NCBI RefSeq assembly: GCF_017654505.1
Contig: NC_054559.1
Span: forward strand, 7,515,781 to 7,579,780
Direction of reading: 5' to 3'
DNA: 64,000 bases
Origin: Polyodon spathula
Lineage: Eukaryota; Chordata; Actinopteri; Acipenseriformes; Polyodontidae
Below the pieces are notes generated by a model. The model made no database searches, was not told the DNA's origin, and saw only the letters and a list, made by a program, of their open reading frames with translations. Of the stretch, positions 1 to 12,970 are shown one piece after another (the stretch's first letter is position 1; each line of letters begins with the position of its first letter). A program made the position numbers and the translations under genes.

Positions 1-358
1 TACAGTATCTGCATTAGGGGATCCAGGTTCGTCTTGTGAAAGGTGAGTCACTGAAGAATCTCCAGAGTTCTGAAGAGAGATGGTTATTATCTGTAGACCC
101 CTGTGGACTTGACAGTCCATGTATTAAAAGATGCAAAATGCCTTCAGTACAACGCTTGGGCTGTTTAAATATCCATTTGAAATCATCGAAAGAAGATAAT
201 CATTGGAGGAAGTCATTTGTAAAACAAGCCTGCACGGAGGTCTGTATTCATGTTTTTAGTTTGCTTATTGCAAACTTATTCAAAATGCAATTTAATTAGT
301 GAAATTTTCTTCCTTGTGAAAAAGGAGGCTGTCTATTGTACATAACCTTGAGTCTTAC
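1..358 (-). other. Start of intron after FN3-9 exon (partial)
   Basis: No exon or repeat is seen here; the 87-codon plus-strand ORF has no family signature. Confidence 0.7.
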
Positions 359-560
359 CGGTCTACGTGCCAGGAGGTGCTGTTGTGACTAATGGCGGAG
401 GAGTGAGTCTGCCATTCTCCATCAGGCAGCTCTTTGGTCAGCACTGTAAAGTAGCGTACAGGGGAGGACCCATCTCCCCCAGGAACCCAGCGCAACAGCA
501 GCCCCCGAGACCACACCTCCGACTGAGTGATGGACAGATTCTTCGGGGGCTCTGGCCGAT
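359..560 (-). CDS. SDK1: SDK1 exon: FN3 repeat 9, most of the domain
   Basis: 202 bases; enters with one carried base and leaves with two. It encodes DRPEPPKNLSITQSEVWSRG, then LLLRWVPGGDGSSPVRYFTV, LTKELPDGEWQTHSSAISHN and STSWHVDR. Acceptor at 562-561 (TTGCAG), donor GTAAGA from 358. Two sequons, NLS and NST. The next exon (LRPF-type strand) lies beyond position 1. Confidence 0.93.
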
Positions 561-2937
561 CTGCAAAAACAAAAACGTGTTTTTATATTCCCAGCGAGAA
601 ATGGCCCAACACACACACACACCCCTACTGCTTCTCAAATGCCATGTTCAGACTGCTGTGAAAGGTTTGTTTAATCCCCCGAGTCCAAAGAAAATGTGCT
701 GCTAATTATTGCATTAACCCTCCTTCACAGCATTATAACTCAGCCTCCAATTACAAAAAAGCTTTAAATGCCAAAACAGCTCAGTAACTGTTAAATTAAA
801 TAAAACATAACTTTAAAAATGTCTTTCGTGAACAAAACCTAAAAGTCCAGTTTGCAATGTGCCTACAATGGGGTAAAAATGTAAAAATAACTCAAAATAT
901 TTTATATATACAGTATGAATAACATTATTATGATCATGAAGGTTCCCATCTGTGTATTTCTACTACTTTGGAACGTATGGCACAATTTAAGAAGCAACAA
1001 ACATACTTCAGGATGGAAATAATACTCCCATTGCCTAGCAGTTCAATCCATTCTTGTTTTTACTTTAAGTTCAATAAGACATATGTGAGCTTGCTACCTA
1101 CACCTTGTGGCTAATCAGCCTCATTTTATAATGTGGGACAGGGGAAACTACCAAGCAATTGTAGTCTTATTTCCACCCCTGTACTTTAGATAAAAAAATG
1201 CAGTAAGATGTCATGCCTGTGCTCATTAGAAGCCGAGTGTGGGGTCAGTACATTAATACTATGTATTAACGCTCAGGGCATCGATTAATCTGTTTGTGCT
1301 GATGTTGTGAATGATTGCTCAGATGGCTATTACCATAGAGACAGCCCAAGCTGAGGCTTCGACCTCCAGGTCTCTCTCCCCCCAAATCCTACACAGTCCC
1401 ATCGATTGCAATGCAAGGACCCAACAGAGTGCAGAATTATTGTTTCATTTTAAATGGCGACTGTATTGATTGTGATTAAATGCGTGAGTTGTGTAATAAA
1501 ATAGCTATTGATTTGGACACACTGGTAGTGACTGCTGACCCGTGTCTGAACAGCAATCAGCATTTTCAGAGCATCTATTTGTTTATTTATTTATTTACTG
1601 TAATTTTCTATTTCTATTTTTTTAAAAAAAAAGTAATTTCAACTTGTACAAAGTTGCATTAGGGTGTGTAATGGGTTTACCGTTTCTCAGTGGCATGCAT
1701 CAAAGTTCAAGAGCATGTTTTAAGGTACTTTTTGTTGTTAATCAGCTTCTAAAACCACAATTTAAAGGACTGTTCAAGTTTTAACACAGGACAAGGGGAG
1801 GACCAGATCAGTTTAATTTATTTACTAATACACAAATAAAATTGTATATTTTCAATTATTAACATGCTAATAGTAGCTGTACTAGGAAAAATAATTTGAT
1901 AAGCAAAATCTTGCTTGAAGGCTAAATTTCTAAAGTGAAAAATACTTTCATAAAAATCTAGGATGGTAATTATTAAATCAACAACAACAACAACAACAGT
2001 GTTTTAATAAAGATAATAATAAGACAGACGTATGGCATTTAATCTAGAAAATTCCTGCGTAATTAATTTGAGTAAGATTATCACTATCTAAATTATAACT
2101 CGGCTTGTTCCTTCTCTAATATAAATGCAACAAAAAACAGTATCTCTAATAGCTGTGCAGTCACTGCTGCCACAGGGGGAGGTCTCCCAGTTATATCTAC
2201 CGATGACATCACCAGCAGTGAGTGACGAAAGGGTCCCAGTTATATCTACCGATGACATCACCAGCAGTGAGTGACGAAAGGGTCCCAGTTATATCTACCG
2301 ATGACATCACCAGCAGTGAGTGATGAAAGTCTCCTAGTGATATTTACCGATGACATCACCAGTGAGTGATGGATCTGCAGAAGGGTTCTAAATACATTAC
2401 CAGAGTGGGTGTATCTGTGGGATGAATAGGGAATCAGACTGAACCTTAAGAAACCAAAGAGCTGTACAAATGAGTTGTGTGCTCTGGATAAGACAAGCAT
2501 GACTTAATGTTATTTACAATTTGTGGTGTGAGTTTTACAAGAGATGTGTGCTATGTTTAAAGTGATAAAAACAATTCCATAAATCCTGCCTGTTGTCTGC
2601 TTCCATTCATTATAGAGGCTCTCAAATGCACAGTTTTAAAGAAACTCATTTTATAGTAAAAAGCTTCATTTTAAAACATGACAACTGGTACTACAATAGG
2701 TTAAGGAAGACATCTGTTTGTATGCCATGGATTCAGAGTGTTGGCCTTTGTTTCCACCCTTTCTTTAAAAAAAAAACAGTTGCTTCCCCTGTTGATTGAC
2801 ATGTTTTCAGCCAGTAACATGCTTTGACCCAGAAGACACTGCTGAGGCAAAATGACCCAGGAGTTGTAACAGATTTCCTGAGTTAGCAACAGCCACTTTA
2901 GTTGTGCATAAACGTACGACTTGCTAAGCAGCATCAC
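561..2937 (-). other. Intron between FN3-8 and FN3-9
   Basis: 2,377 bases with the 49-bp minisatellite, a short AC run at about 609-622 and an AAC run at about 1979-1998. No other element recognised. Confidence 0.7.
2186..2372. repeat. 49-bp minisatellite, about 4 copies
   Basis: Unit CCCAGTTATATCTACCGATG, then ACATCACCAGCAGTGAGTGA, CGAAAGGGT. Copies start at 2186, 2235, 2284 and 2333; the first two are identical and the last is diverged and shortened. Confidence 0.96.
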
Positions 2938-3132
2938 CTCTTCTTTCTGTTGTGATGACCGCAGCTTGCTCCGGAGCGCCCCAGCCCTGCTGCGTTTTGG
3001 CAGAGATCCGGAACACATAGGCAGACTCTGATTTGAGGCTGGTCACTGTCAGCTGCCTGACATTGGAGCCCACCTCCACCGTGGTGAATTCGTTTGGGTC
3101 GCCGGCAGCCAGCCTGTATGCGATCTGGTATC
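2938..3132 (-). CDS. SDK1: SDK1 exon: FN3 repeat 8, second half
   Basis: 195 bases. It encodes YQIAYRLAAGDPNEFTTVEV, then GSNVRQLTVTSLKSESAYVF and RISAKTQQGWGAPEQAAVIT. Acceptor at 3134-3133 (ATTACAG), donor GTGATG from 2937. It enters and leaves with a single carried base. W-G-x-P at the end is the usual G-strand of this repeat. Confidence 0.94.
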
Positions 3133-3193
3133 CTGTAATGCAAAAACAAATGAACAAATAAATAAAACCTACGGAAGGGGTATACTTGAGCTG

Positions 3194-3830
3194 TTACCCC
3201 TTTCTTTTAACTCCATTGTAAAAATGCATCATTTCGAATTTTATGGTATTCCACTTTTTGCTTTTCAGTTGATACCAGGCTGCTTGTATTTGTAATCCTG
3301 CTGTCAGCGAACAGTTGCTGAAATCAGACATTAAAAAGAGAAACCCCAAAAAATTATTTGCCTCCAAGCAGCAGTTTACACTAGTAACCACAACTAAACT
3401 GAGAGAATGAGCCGCATACAGAACCCACTGTACTAGTGGATTAATCTGAATTCCTGCTTGTAAACCTGTATATTTTCCGGACATGTTACTTGCATTACTG
3501 TAACACTGACCTCTGCAAATAGACATATCAAATTTCATCGCCCTTAAAACTGTAAGAACAGAATGAAAAAGCAATTCTCCAGTATCAGTCATTATAGGCA
3601 GAAATTTCAGAAAACGTTCTTGGATCTGCCCGTCTTGCGATATGTAGCGCACAATTAACGTAAGCTGGTCAACATGGGATATGTCTGGCCATTATGAAGG
3701 GAACTAACAGCTTCATTATCTCCTCTAAAGGAAGCACCACACCCAGCAAGAAACATTACAACTGCAGCAACCCATCTCTGCATGTCTCTCCAATACGCCT
3801 GTTCATTTGGCTTGTGCCTGGGATGTCCAA
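3194..3830 (-). pseudogene. hAT/ZMYM-type transposase remnant
   Basis: A 152-codon frame reads MRYISQDGQIQERFLKFLPI, MSICRGQCYSNASNMSGKYT, GLQAGIQINPLVQWVLYAAH and SLSLVVVTSVNCCLEANNFL. CRGQxYxxASNMSGKYxGLQ and AAHSLxLV are hallmarks of the hAT-like transposase domain found in ZMYM-type genes. Upstream in another frame, FRGDNEAVSSLHNG matches the FRGHDES motif of the same family. Both ends are missing, so it is a remnant rather than a host gene. Confidence 0.78.
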
Positions 3831-5477
3831 GTAATCATTGCCATTTGATGAGAAACACTACTCCCGTGCCCTACGACATGAATTTTAGCATGTTTGCAGT
3901 CATTAAATCCAGAAAGACTACATGCAATTGCACGAGATATATCTGCAAATAAATCGGCATACAAAACAGACGTCTGCTCTGTCAGATGTTTTACTAATTA
4001 TACTGGTTATGCTGCTTCACGCTCACTCCATCCCCACTGTTTAAAAAATAAAAATAAAAATCTAGGGCACTGTTCTGCAGCCCCTAAAGCCCCTGCGTTA
4101 ATCCTGATTACAGATAGCACTGACCCAGATTTACAGAGGTGTGATTGCTGCCTTCCTGATACTGTATTGTTATTGTTCACTGTCTATGGTATGCTGTTTC
4201 TAACTATCCACCAAACAAATATCACTCCACTGTGTAGGTACCTCCAGGATAAATACATCTGTGGCTTGCCTGATAATGCAAAATTAATGGAGAAGAAGAA
4301 ACAGTGAATGTGCAAGGCTGGCTGATGGACATGTAGCGCTCTACACTGTAATTTAAAATGTTTTATGCTGCCATGATTTCTCAAGTATAATGTAACTGCA
4401 CTGTGCAGCTGAGTAAAATTACTGTATTTTCTTATTTCTGCAATACAGCTGTAAAGTTATGGTGATAATACAAACTATAAAATGCCTCTCTTCTTTCTAC
4501 CTTTATTGAAAATTGGAGGCCAAATCTGATGCTAATTGATCTTGTTTCAGAGATCAATGCTAAGTTGTATTTCTTCCTGACGGGAGTGTTAAAGTCCTCT
4601 TGTTAGCGCAATGGGAATTGTTTGTTGTCACTTATCTGTTTATTAGCATTATTTTATTTAACTCAGAAAGTTTGTCTTTGCCCTTACACTAAATAGGGTC
4701 CCTAGTGTACTAAACTGTGAGCCTAAAATATGTCACTTTTTAGATTAAATCTAACCTACAGATTAAATGTAATTCAATACTCACAGGGTTGCTTTGAAGC
4801 AGTAACTGTGATTTAAGCACTATGAAGTGTTGCATGAAATGTTCTTGTTAAATTATTTTTTCTCACCCTTCTGCTTTTTACCTCCACATTTTGCCTCTTT
4901 AGAATCAGGGGGAGTGACAGGCTAAGGCTGGATACTCGTTGAATTATTGTTTCCAGTAAACTCAAAAGAAAACCTGTGCAGCTCTGCCCTGACATTAGCT
5001 GTCAAGGTTTAATTGTGATTGAACAAGACTGTTTTACAACAGCTTGTGGACAAGATTAGGTTTTGAGATTCAGGAAAGACCTCATTTTAAATGCCTGTGT
5101 TCTGCTACATTTAAAAGCAATATCAAGCAAAGCAAAACTAAAGAGCCATAAAAACAAAGGGAGATCTTCAGAACCTAGTATATTTGAAGTACATTTTCTT
5201 GCTTTCAGCTTGTATTTCAGCCTAAATGAATTGCTTTTTCCCCTCTCAAGTTCTGTTATTTAAGCAGCTTTGCCCAAAATATAGAGGATGTGCTATAATG
5301 GAAACAAACATCTAAAAGTAGTCTATATAGACAGGTAGACTTTACATTTACAGGTTTTTGACATAGGAAAATAATTATGAGTAATTTCATGGGAAATGTA
5401 CATACATAAGGATACATACTTTACCATGCTTTCACTATAGTTTTACTATGCTTTACCAGTTGTTTGTGCTAGCACAC

Positions 5478-5520
5478 TGCACACACACACGCACACGCAC
5501 ACACACACAAACAAACACAT
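5478..5520. repeat. Short (AC)n microsatellite
   Basis: About 43 bases of CA with GCAC interruptions. Confidence 0.9.
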
Positions 5521-6231
5521 ACCAGTTTTCAGTTAGCGTTGGTTTAGTTTACCCAGAGCTTATTTGATTTTTTTACGGCCCACTTGGTCTCAACTGTCTG
5601 TCACCCCTATATTTTACAGTCCACTTTAGAATACAGTGGCTAACAATGACCTATCTATTGCCTAATATTGTACCACATAACTTCACTGCTCAGCTTACAT
5701 CAATTCTTAAGGAAACTGTTCTCCGGTGAACTCCAATTTCAGATCACTGTTATTCTCTTGTGGTTTGATTTAGCACAGGGTGCCATTCAGCTTAATCACA
5801 TTAATAGGACGGAACTTAGTTTTTTCCTTTTCTCGTGTATATGAAATTGTTCTGAAGTGTACAACTACATGGCTACACTCATAGATTTGTACAAAGTAAG
5901 CATGCATGGTTTTGTTTCTAAAAGCAAGGAAGGAAGAGTGGAAATTACTGATTGTGTTATTACTTGTAAATCAAGGCTGGTTTGAGTAGATGCTGTCAAA
6001 ACAACTATTCATTCCAAGTGAAAGATAAATCATGCTGGGTTCTGGAAAGTACCAGCTCACCATTTTATTATGAGACGCTAGGCATTTTACAGTTTAATGT
6101 AATCTGAGTATGAATCATGCATAAAGACTATTAAACTTTCCTTTGCAATGACAGTGCAATGACACTATGCCAGTCTCTCAAAACACAAAGTTATGAATCA
6201 CTTTAGTCTGCAGTATGTAATCTATCCTGCT

Positions 6232-6535
6232 CTCATTACTAGACTCTGTAGTAAGCTCTCTTTTTCTCTCATAACTACTCTGCAGTAAGCTCACTTTCAC
6301 TTTCATTACTAGACCCTGCAATAAGCTTTCTTTCTCTCTCATTACTAGACCCTGCAGTAAGCTCTCCTGCTCTCATTACTAGACCCTGCAGTAAGCTCTC
6401 CTGCTCTCATTACTATACTCTGCCGTAAGCTCTCCTGCTCTCTCATTACTAGACCCTGCAGTAAGCTCTCCTGCTCTCTCATGACTAGACTCTGCAGCAT
6501 GTAAGCTCTCCTGCTCTCTCATTACTGGGCTCTGT
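6232..6535. repeat. 34-38-bp minisatellite, about 8 copies
   Basis: Unit TACTAGACCCTGCAGTAAGC, then TCTCCTGCTCTCAT (34 bases), with variable pyrimidine length. It lies about 300 bases into the intron after exon 6835-6933. Confidence 0.92.
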
Positions 6536-6834
6536 TCTCAGCCCCGGCACTGCTCTCCAAAAGCTACAATTCCTCTTACAACTCAGTTTCTAAGACTCAT
6601 ATTCCAATTGTCTTATTAAAACGATACTACAGTCTTGACCTGTGTGTGTGCTGCAAGTACATCAATATGCAGTGATGCAGCACTGGCTTACACTGCACCA
6701 CACATTAGGAGGGACTGCTTGAATGGGAGTTGGGTCTGTGCAGGAGGTCACTGATGGAAACAGATACTACAGCACTGTGCATCATAGCCGATTTGAATGG
6801 AGTTGCAGCAATACAATAAAAATCTGTATGTTAC

Positions 6835-6933
6835 CCATGATGATTCCATTGGGGTCCACTGGGGGCTGCCACACCACTCTCACTGAAGTCAGCCTGACCT
6901 CAGGAAAGACCAGTCGCACCGGGGGACCTGGGA
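6835..6933 (-). CDS. SDK1: SDK1 exon: FN3 repeat 8, first half
   Basis: 99 bases. It encodes [20 protein letters not shown], then [14 protein letters not shown]. Acceptor at 6935-6934 (TCTCAG), donor GTAACA from 6834. Enters and leaves with split codons, like its twin at 37030-37128. [15 protein letters not shown] is strongly conserved in sidekicks. Confidence 0.94.
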
Positions 6934-8967
6934 CTGAGAGGACAGAGAAGATAATGAAATACATGCTCCTTAAGGGAACACTGTAGTTGCAATCACAACT
7001 TCAACACTGCAAGGTACATTCTGTATATGTACCAGCCAAAAAACACAGGGACGCTTAAGCATTATGACACGTGGTGGCACTATCACGGCAATCTGACTGC
7101 AATACCTGGGACTACAATATAACATATTTTATCTAGTGTATATCCAGTATATATGTATATCCAGTATACATCCAGTATATATGTACAAAACAGGGTTCTG
7201 TTTTTAAATGTATCATTCATTGATATAGTTTTTAAAAAGGGAATTGCAGTTATATATAGTATTTACTGTGGTCAGAATCACTACGAACTAACCAACTACT
7301 GCACAATATAAAAGAGATTTACAAAAACGTTTTCTGAATACACCCAAATCAAATCATGCACATATTTCATAACATTTTAGCAATTAGTCTAGGGTACTGT
7401 ATGGTACACTTTTGGCACTGCCCTTGCTAAAACCTTATTTTTTTCCCCCCTGACAGTTGAAAAGTGGCTTGACAGGAAATTTGTGAAAGCACGATTGGGC
7501 TTTCATTAACAACATGGTCACTTAGCCCATTTTGGGGGTAGTCGTGAAAGACTGCAGTGATGTATGGGACCTATCTCCACCACTGACAACCTGAAAGATC
7601 ATTGCTGCTCTCCATCACCCTGGGAATTAGGAAATATCTGTCTAATCCAGGGAAATGTTTACGCCTATGTTCAAGATTCATAAAACAATTATCAGCACAA
7701 GCTTTTAACCAGTGAATGGCACTCGACAAATTTACAGACGCAAAAGAAATAGAAAAAAAAAAACAATACATGCGACTGTGATACTAATTGTGAAATAATG
7801 AGTTATCTGATCTCCTTGCTAGACAGCTAAGAAACCAGCCATCAAGAAACTGAAACCAATTTATTGTCACATCTTCTTCTCCCATTGCATCCTGCCTGTG
7901 TTCAGTTTACCAGCTAGGTGGGAAACGGAGTCTGATAAAATGAATTGCCCTAGGGTTACATAACACACATGGTATAGCTCAGTAATTTTCTACAGCAGGT
8001 TATATGGTACTGTACTGGCTTGCATTCCTCTGCTCTCAGGGTAACCTATACTTACAAGAAGTGGCATCTTGACTGAATAACCTTTTTAAAAATGTTTGCA
8101 ACTTAGTGCTCATAAAGGTAACTGGCTGATAGCAATGTCCAAAGGCAGGGATAAGCGCCGTGCAGGCTACTGTCAAGACAGCAGTCCGTCCAAGGCTGCT
8201 CCTCTGAATAGCATGTCAATGGCACTGAATAAAATAATGGTTTAGTGTTGAGGAACTGTTCCAAGGACTAGACTGAGAACACTAAGCTTAAGCAGGAAAA
8301 TAACTCAACAGCTCCCCTGGCCACAATATATACAGAATGGGCAATCCTAATTGATAAGAACAATAAGTCTGGTTAAATAAAATTGTAATTAAAAGTCAAG
8401 ACAAATACTGACTTTGTGTAAAGACAAATAAAGTTCACATTTTCCAATGCTGTGAGTCCACTCCCTAGTGAACTGCCACAACAAAAAAAAAGTATGCAGA
8501 AAATGTGATAAAAAGAGTTCACAAGATTAATGCAGCGTCCTTCAACTGGGTATGCTGAGCCTGCCAGTGCTGATAAAAAGTTTCTGAAACATTGTTATGA
8601 TGAAGAGGAGAGGCCTCACCTCACTGATATCTCTATCTTGCATCCTTCTTCTACATTCACTGGCCTAGTTTAAACAGACAGGTGCTGTCCATGTATTTGT
8701 ACTAATGCTCTTCCTCTGTATCTTTTTGCTAAGCTAAAAGACACAAGACACCAGGCAGCATGGCTTGTATTATTGAATAATATAACGGACAGAGTACAGA
8801 ATGAACTCACAGGTATGCAAGCACATGGATTTGTATGCCACATTTCAATTTGTAACATGAAAGCAGTCTGTATTTGCACTGTCAAACTGGGGCTGTTTAA
8901 AAAGGGTAGAAAAGGGTAAATACTGCCTCTTTTGGCATAGATTTATCCAATTACTTTTTTGGGTCAC

Positions 8968-9683
8968 TGTGGCAAAGTGGCTGCTGATTGTGAACAGGTG
9001 CAGAGATGATGCAGTGCAAGAACAAACACAGACAGGAGACTGTAATCTATTTGGAAAAGGGAGTCTTTTATTTATACTCCTGGTCTGGTGACCAAACAAT
9101 AAATCTCCGGCAATACACACCAATGTGTAATGCAGAGGGTAAAGACAAGGGATTGCAACCCAAATAACAAATACACATTATCCACCCGACAATAATAACG
9201 CTGGACACGGCACCAGTCCAGGTGCATGCAGTAGTGCTCGTGGTGGGTGACTGTGGTAAAGTGTTGCTCCGGCTTTGTGCTGGCCCAAGGCGACAGCTCC
9301 AGATATGTGAAAGCCATCTGGTGATTCACAAACAAAGATAATTTCTAACAAACATAAACAAACAAAACACTTACCAACATTATTTCTATTAACAGTGGTT
9401 ACTGTGTCTCCCACGGTCCTTCAAGTTCAAATGCAAACCAACCAAAGGCGTAGATTGCGATTCTCCGGCCCCTTTTATGCTGTCACGCATTACCCCTTGG
9501 TAAACGAGTGTAGCTGTCTCTACAGTCTGCAGCTGCTACGTTATTTCCCTTCAGGGTCAACATGTTCTTGCAACGGAGTCTCGCCTTCTTCCAGACTGAC
9601 CGACTTCCCGACCCTGGAAGGTTTAGCGCCCTCACAGGTCGGGAGGGAGATTTACAACCTAGATTCATTATATTTCTGTCACA
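8968..9683 (-). mobile_element. Solo LTR, 716 bp, with GTCAC target duplication
   Basis: Minus strand begins TGTGACAGAAATATAATG at 9683 and ends CACTTTGCCACA at 8968. GTCAC flanks both sides (8963-8967 and 9684-9688). It shares ATCTCCCTCCCGACCTG, TTTACCAAGGGGT and a TATA-like GCATAAAAGGGG with the LTR at 50094-50742. It is in the same transcriptional direction as the host gene. Confidence 0.87.
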
Positions 9684-10052
9684 GTCACATTTAAGTATGG
9701 CTGGTAAGGCAGACAGCTTGTTTTAGCTGAAAGACTTTAACCTCCTCTGCCCTTTCTGAGGTACATATCAGTATTACATTTTTTTTTCCTAATGGATGTT
9801 AAAAATAAGATGAGAGGAGTTACAGCCTAATTCCTTGTGGATATGTATATAGGACAGTGCCCGATATTCAAAATTGACTTTAGCTATGGATAGAATATGA
9901 TTTTATTTTTGTTTTTAACAGCGTCATTACTTATTATTCATGTTACATTAATGACTTTCCAAATCCCCCTATCATCCAGATTTCGTCCCAGAGAGGTATT
10001 GCATTACCCACTGTTGCAATCTCTGGATAGCAAGCAATACATGGAACAATAT

Positions 10053-10073
10053 AAAAAAAAAAAAAAAAAAAAA
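10053..10073. repeat. Poly(A) run
   Basis: About 21 A with no recognised retroposed body in front of it. Confidence 0.7.
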
Positions 10074-11374
10074 GAAAGAAACATAACAAATAGGTCACAA
10101 AACAAAACAAAACAACCAAGCACAAACACAGAACTTTGACATATGCTTCTCAACCTTGAGCTCCAAGCTATGATGAAGGAAAAATATATTTTTTCTCTGT
10201 GTTTTCATACCTAATATTGTGTTATGTAGGGTAAGGGTAGGGTAGGGCCCTGTGTGTATGGAAACAAAAAGATTTTAAAGATATTTTAATAAAAGTCAAA
10301 GGAGGAGATCCGTCTTTGAAGAGCAGCATTAATACATAAGCCCACAGTTTGCCTTGTGCTTTCTATACTATACCCTACCCAACTACTCTGCTTTTCTCAT
10401 TTTCATTACTGGAGGAGCTACCGTATTGGACTCCCTGGTTAAAATAATTGGAGAAAAGGTCTCTTGGCAGGCCCCTAGATTCTTCAGAACAGGCCCAATC
10501 TTAGCAGTTTAATTTAAACTAACAGTACTGTCCTCACCTCAGCAGTTTTTGTTTGTATTATCGAGCCTGGTTTAATTATAATTATTGAAAACGTAGTAAC
10601 ATAAAAAAAAAAAAAATCCTTTGGGTTTAATTTCTCCCACTGGTTGGGGCTGATCAATAAGCTTCTTTCGACTTGCAAATTAAAAACATAATTAGAGGAG
10701 CTTTGCCTTCCCAGTATGAATCAGCGCTTGTCGTTATCGTCTCCTAACATGTTATGTGTTAGGAATGAGTGAACTTGCCATGAAAGGCAGGCACATGTAC
10801 AGTATGTACATCTGTTATGCATCCGTCAAAGGCGGTCATACCAATCCATGTCAGCCTCTGTCTTGGACAAGAGAGATTCACATCCATCTGAAGGAATACA
10901 CCTTCACAACTAAGAATGAAGTCAGGATAGTTGGGACCCAATATGATATGCAACAACATGTTTCTTAAATCAAACAAGCAACCCATTTAATCAGGCTACT
11001 GACCTGAAACAGCATTCAAAACACTGAAATTGCTGTCAATGTATTTCTTTTTTTGTGGTCATTGTAATCAAGAAAGAGAAAAGCATTTACTTCAGAATTG
11101 CGTAAATCAAATTAGGCAGAAAATAAATAAATAAATACATCTACAGATGAGGGCAATCATCATTCTGTGATAAGAATGCTTTCCTCCTGCAGTGATGCAC
11201 TGAGTGCCCATTGATCTTTCAGAACAAGTTTTTGTGAATTTGAGAAGCAGATTAAGTGCATTACTGTCTTGAAAATAAAAGTCTCCTTTCTTCTGCTCCA
11301 TTATAAATGAATAATGATAAAATATGTATTTTTTCTCCTTTAGACATATTTATCCTTCCCACATACACAGCAGA

Positions 11375-11966
11375 CTAGGGGAAGCAGTGGCATCAGCTGA
11401 GTATCGGTGCCTCGCTAGGGGAAGCAGTGGCACAGGGTGAGTAGCAGTGCCCTGCTAGGGGAAGCAATAGCACTAGGTAAGTATCAGTGCCTTGCTAGGG
11501 GAAGCAGTGGCATCGGCTGAGTATCGGTGCCTCGCTAGGGGAAGCAGTGGCACAGGGTGAGTAGCAGTGCCCTGCTAGGGGAAGCAGTGGCACAGGGTGA
11601 GTGTTGGTCCCTCGCTAGGGGAAGCAGTGGCAGACGGTGAGTAACGGTGCCTCGCTAGGGGAAGCAGTGGCACAGGGTGAGTGTTGGTCCCTCGCTAGGG
11701 GAAGCAGTGGTACAGGGTGAGTGTTGGTCCCTCGCTAGGGGAAGCAGTGGCACAGGGTGAGTAGCGGTCCCTCGCCAGGGGAAGCAGTGGCACAGGTTGA
11801 GTGTCTGTGCATCGCCAGGGGAAGCAATGGCACAGGGTGAGTAGCGGCCCCTCGTCAGGGGAAGCAGTGGCACAGGTTGAGTATTGGTCCCTCGCCAGGA
11901 TAAGCAGTGGCACAGGGCGAGTATCAGTGCCTCACTAAGGGAAGCAGTGGCACAATGTGAGGATGA
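11375..11966. repeat. 40-bp minisatellite, about 15 copies
   Basis: Unit CTAGGGGAAGCAGTGGCACA then GGGTGAGTAGCAGTGCCCTG, repeated about 14.8 times with scattered changes. As 40 is not a multiple of three, the peptide in any frame shifts each copy, and the 111-codon ORF across it is not a gene. Confidence 0.96.
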
Positions 11967-12394
11967 GATCACTGCTACCATCCACCTCAATAAGCAATGA
12001 TGTCATAAAAGGACACAATCAATCACATTTCTTATTGGCTCCGTTATGACCTCTTGTCACCTCACCCTCCAGATGTTAACTGATTGCAGCAATCTTTATC
12101 ACAGAGCAGTCGGCCTGCTTCAGCAAGCCCAGCTGAATAAATTGTATTTTCCTTCTTTAATCTCCCAAAAAAAAGGCTGCAGAAAAAGTGGCACTCACAA
12201 CTTATAGCTGTTAAAGATATATAACAGCAAATATCTGTCATGTGTGTTAGCTCTGACTCAGGGGACCGTGTGTACATTTAGTTAGATCTCTTATTTCACT
12301 TGAGTAGTGTAGGCAATTTGTTAGCTGCTGGCTTCTCTACAATAAAAAGCACCCCTACAGGAAATATAGTGGCACATGCCTTTTAATATTACAA

Positions 12395-12970
12395 TTAGGG
12401 CCTCTATTTTTCAGGTTTTATTAATTGTATTTTTCGATTCTTATTTTTAGCTATTTCCGAGTTTTACGTAAGTCGTTTTTTCGGAGCTTTCGTTTTTGAC
12501 ATACTTGTTTGAAATTAATGTTTTTCGTTACTTTCCAAAACGCTTTCCAAAATGTTTTTTGTCAAAATATGTACAGCAGTAGCTCGACAGTACTTTCACA
12601 CTTAAGTTGTACTTTCTTTCCTTTGTTGTCTTCCACAACGAAATCCCTATAGTCACAGGCACATTCTTCTGGGGTTTTTGTGTGTAGGCATTTTTGTACA
12701 TTTAATGTAGGAATGTGCTGTCACTCAGTAGTTGGGGCGGGTTTAAAGAATTTAGAATGAACCAATGATAGATGCAAGTCAGGAAGGCGGGACATTGCCT
12801 TGCAGCATTGGGAAATGTACTTATTATTATTTTTCTAGTAGGTTTTATTTTTTTAAGGGGAAAAGGGTAAAGTCAACGTGAATTGATTAACCACTTCCAC
12901 AGTTTTTCTGGTGTTTTAGGTGTTTATTGGCTATCCACCGATTTAATTTTCCAATCTCTCAACTAATCTG
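12395..12970. repeat. Unclassified T-rich repeat-like block
   Basis: Several TTTTTCG-type motifs (TATTTTTCGATTCTTATTTT and TCGTTTTTTCGGAGC), with AGGCGGGACATTGCC and a closing ACCGATTTAATTTTCC. It resembles a non-autonomous element, but no ends or family were established. Confidence 0.3.

Larger units (their letters stand above)
3133..6834 (-). other. Intron within FN3-8
   Basis: 3,702 bases. It holds the minisatellite, an AC run and the hAT remnant, which ends about 60 bases from the next exon. 3840-5470 and 5530-6220 show nothing recognised. Confidence 0.7.

Noticed and set aside
2186..2372. CRISPR-like array
   Set aside because: Head-to-tail 49-bp units without spacers in a vertebrate intron: a minisatellite.
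3194..3652. 152-codon ORF as a ZMYM-like gene
   Set aside because: Fragment of a hAT-type transposase with no start region or C-terminal dimerisation part, within an intron.
11655..11990. 111-codon ORF with repeated peptides
   Set aside because: Comes from the 40-bp minisatellite, whose unit length shifts frame in each copy.
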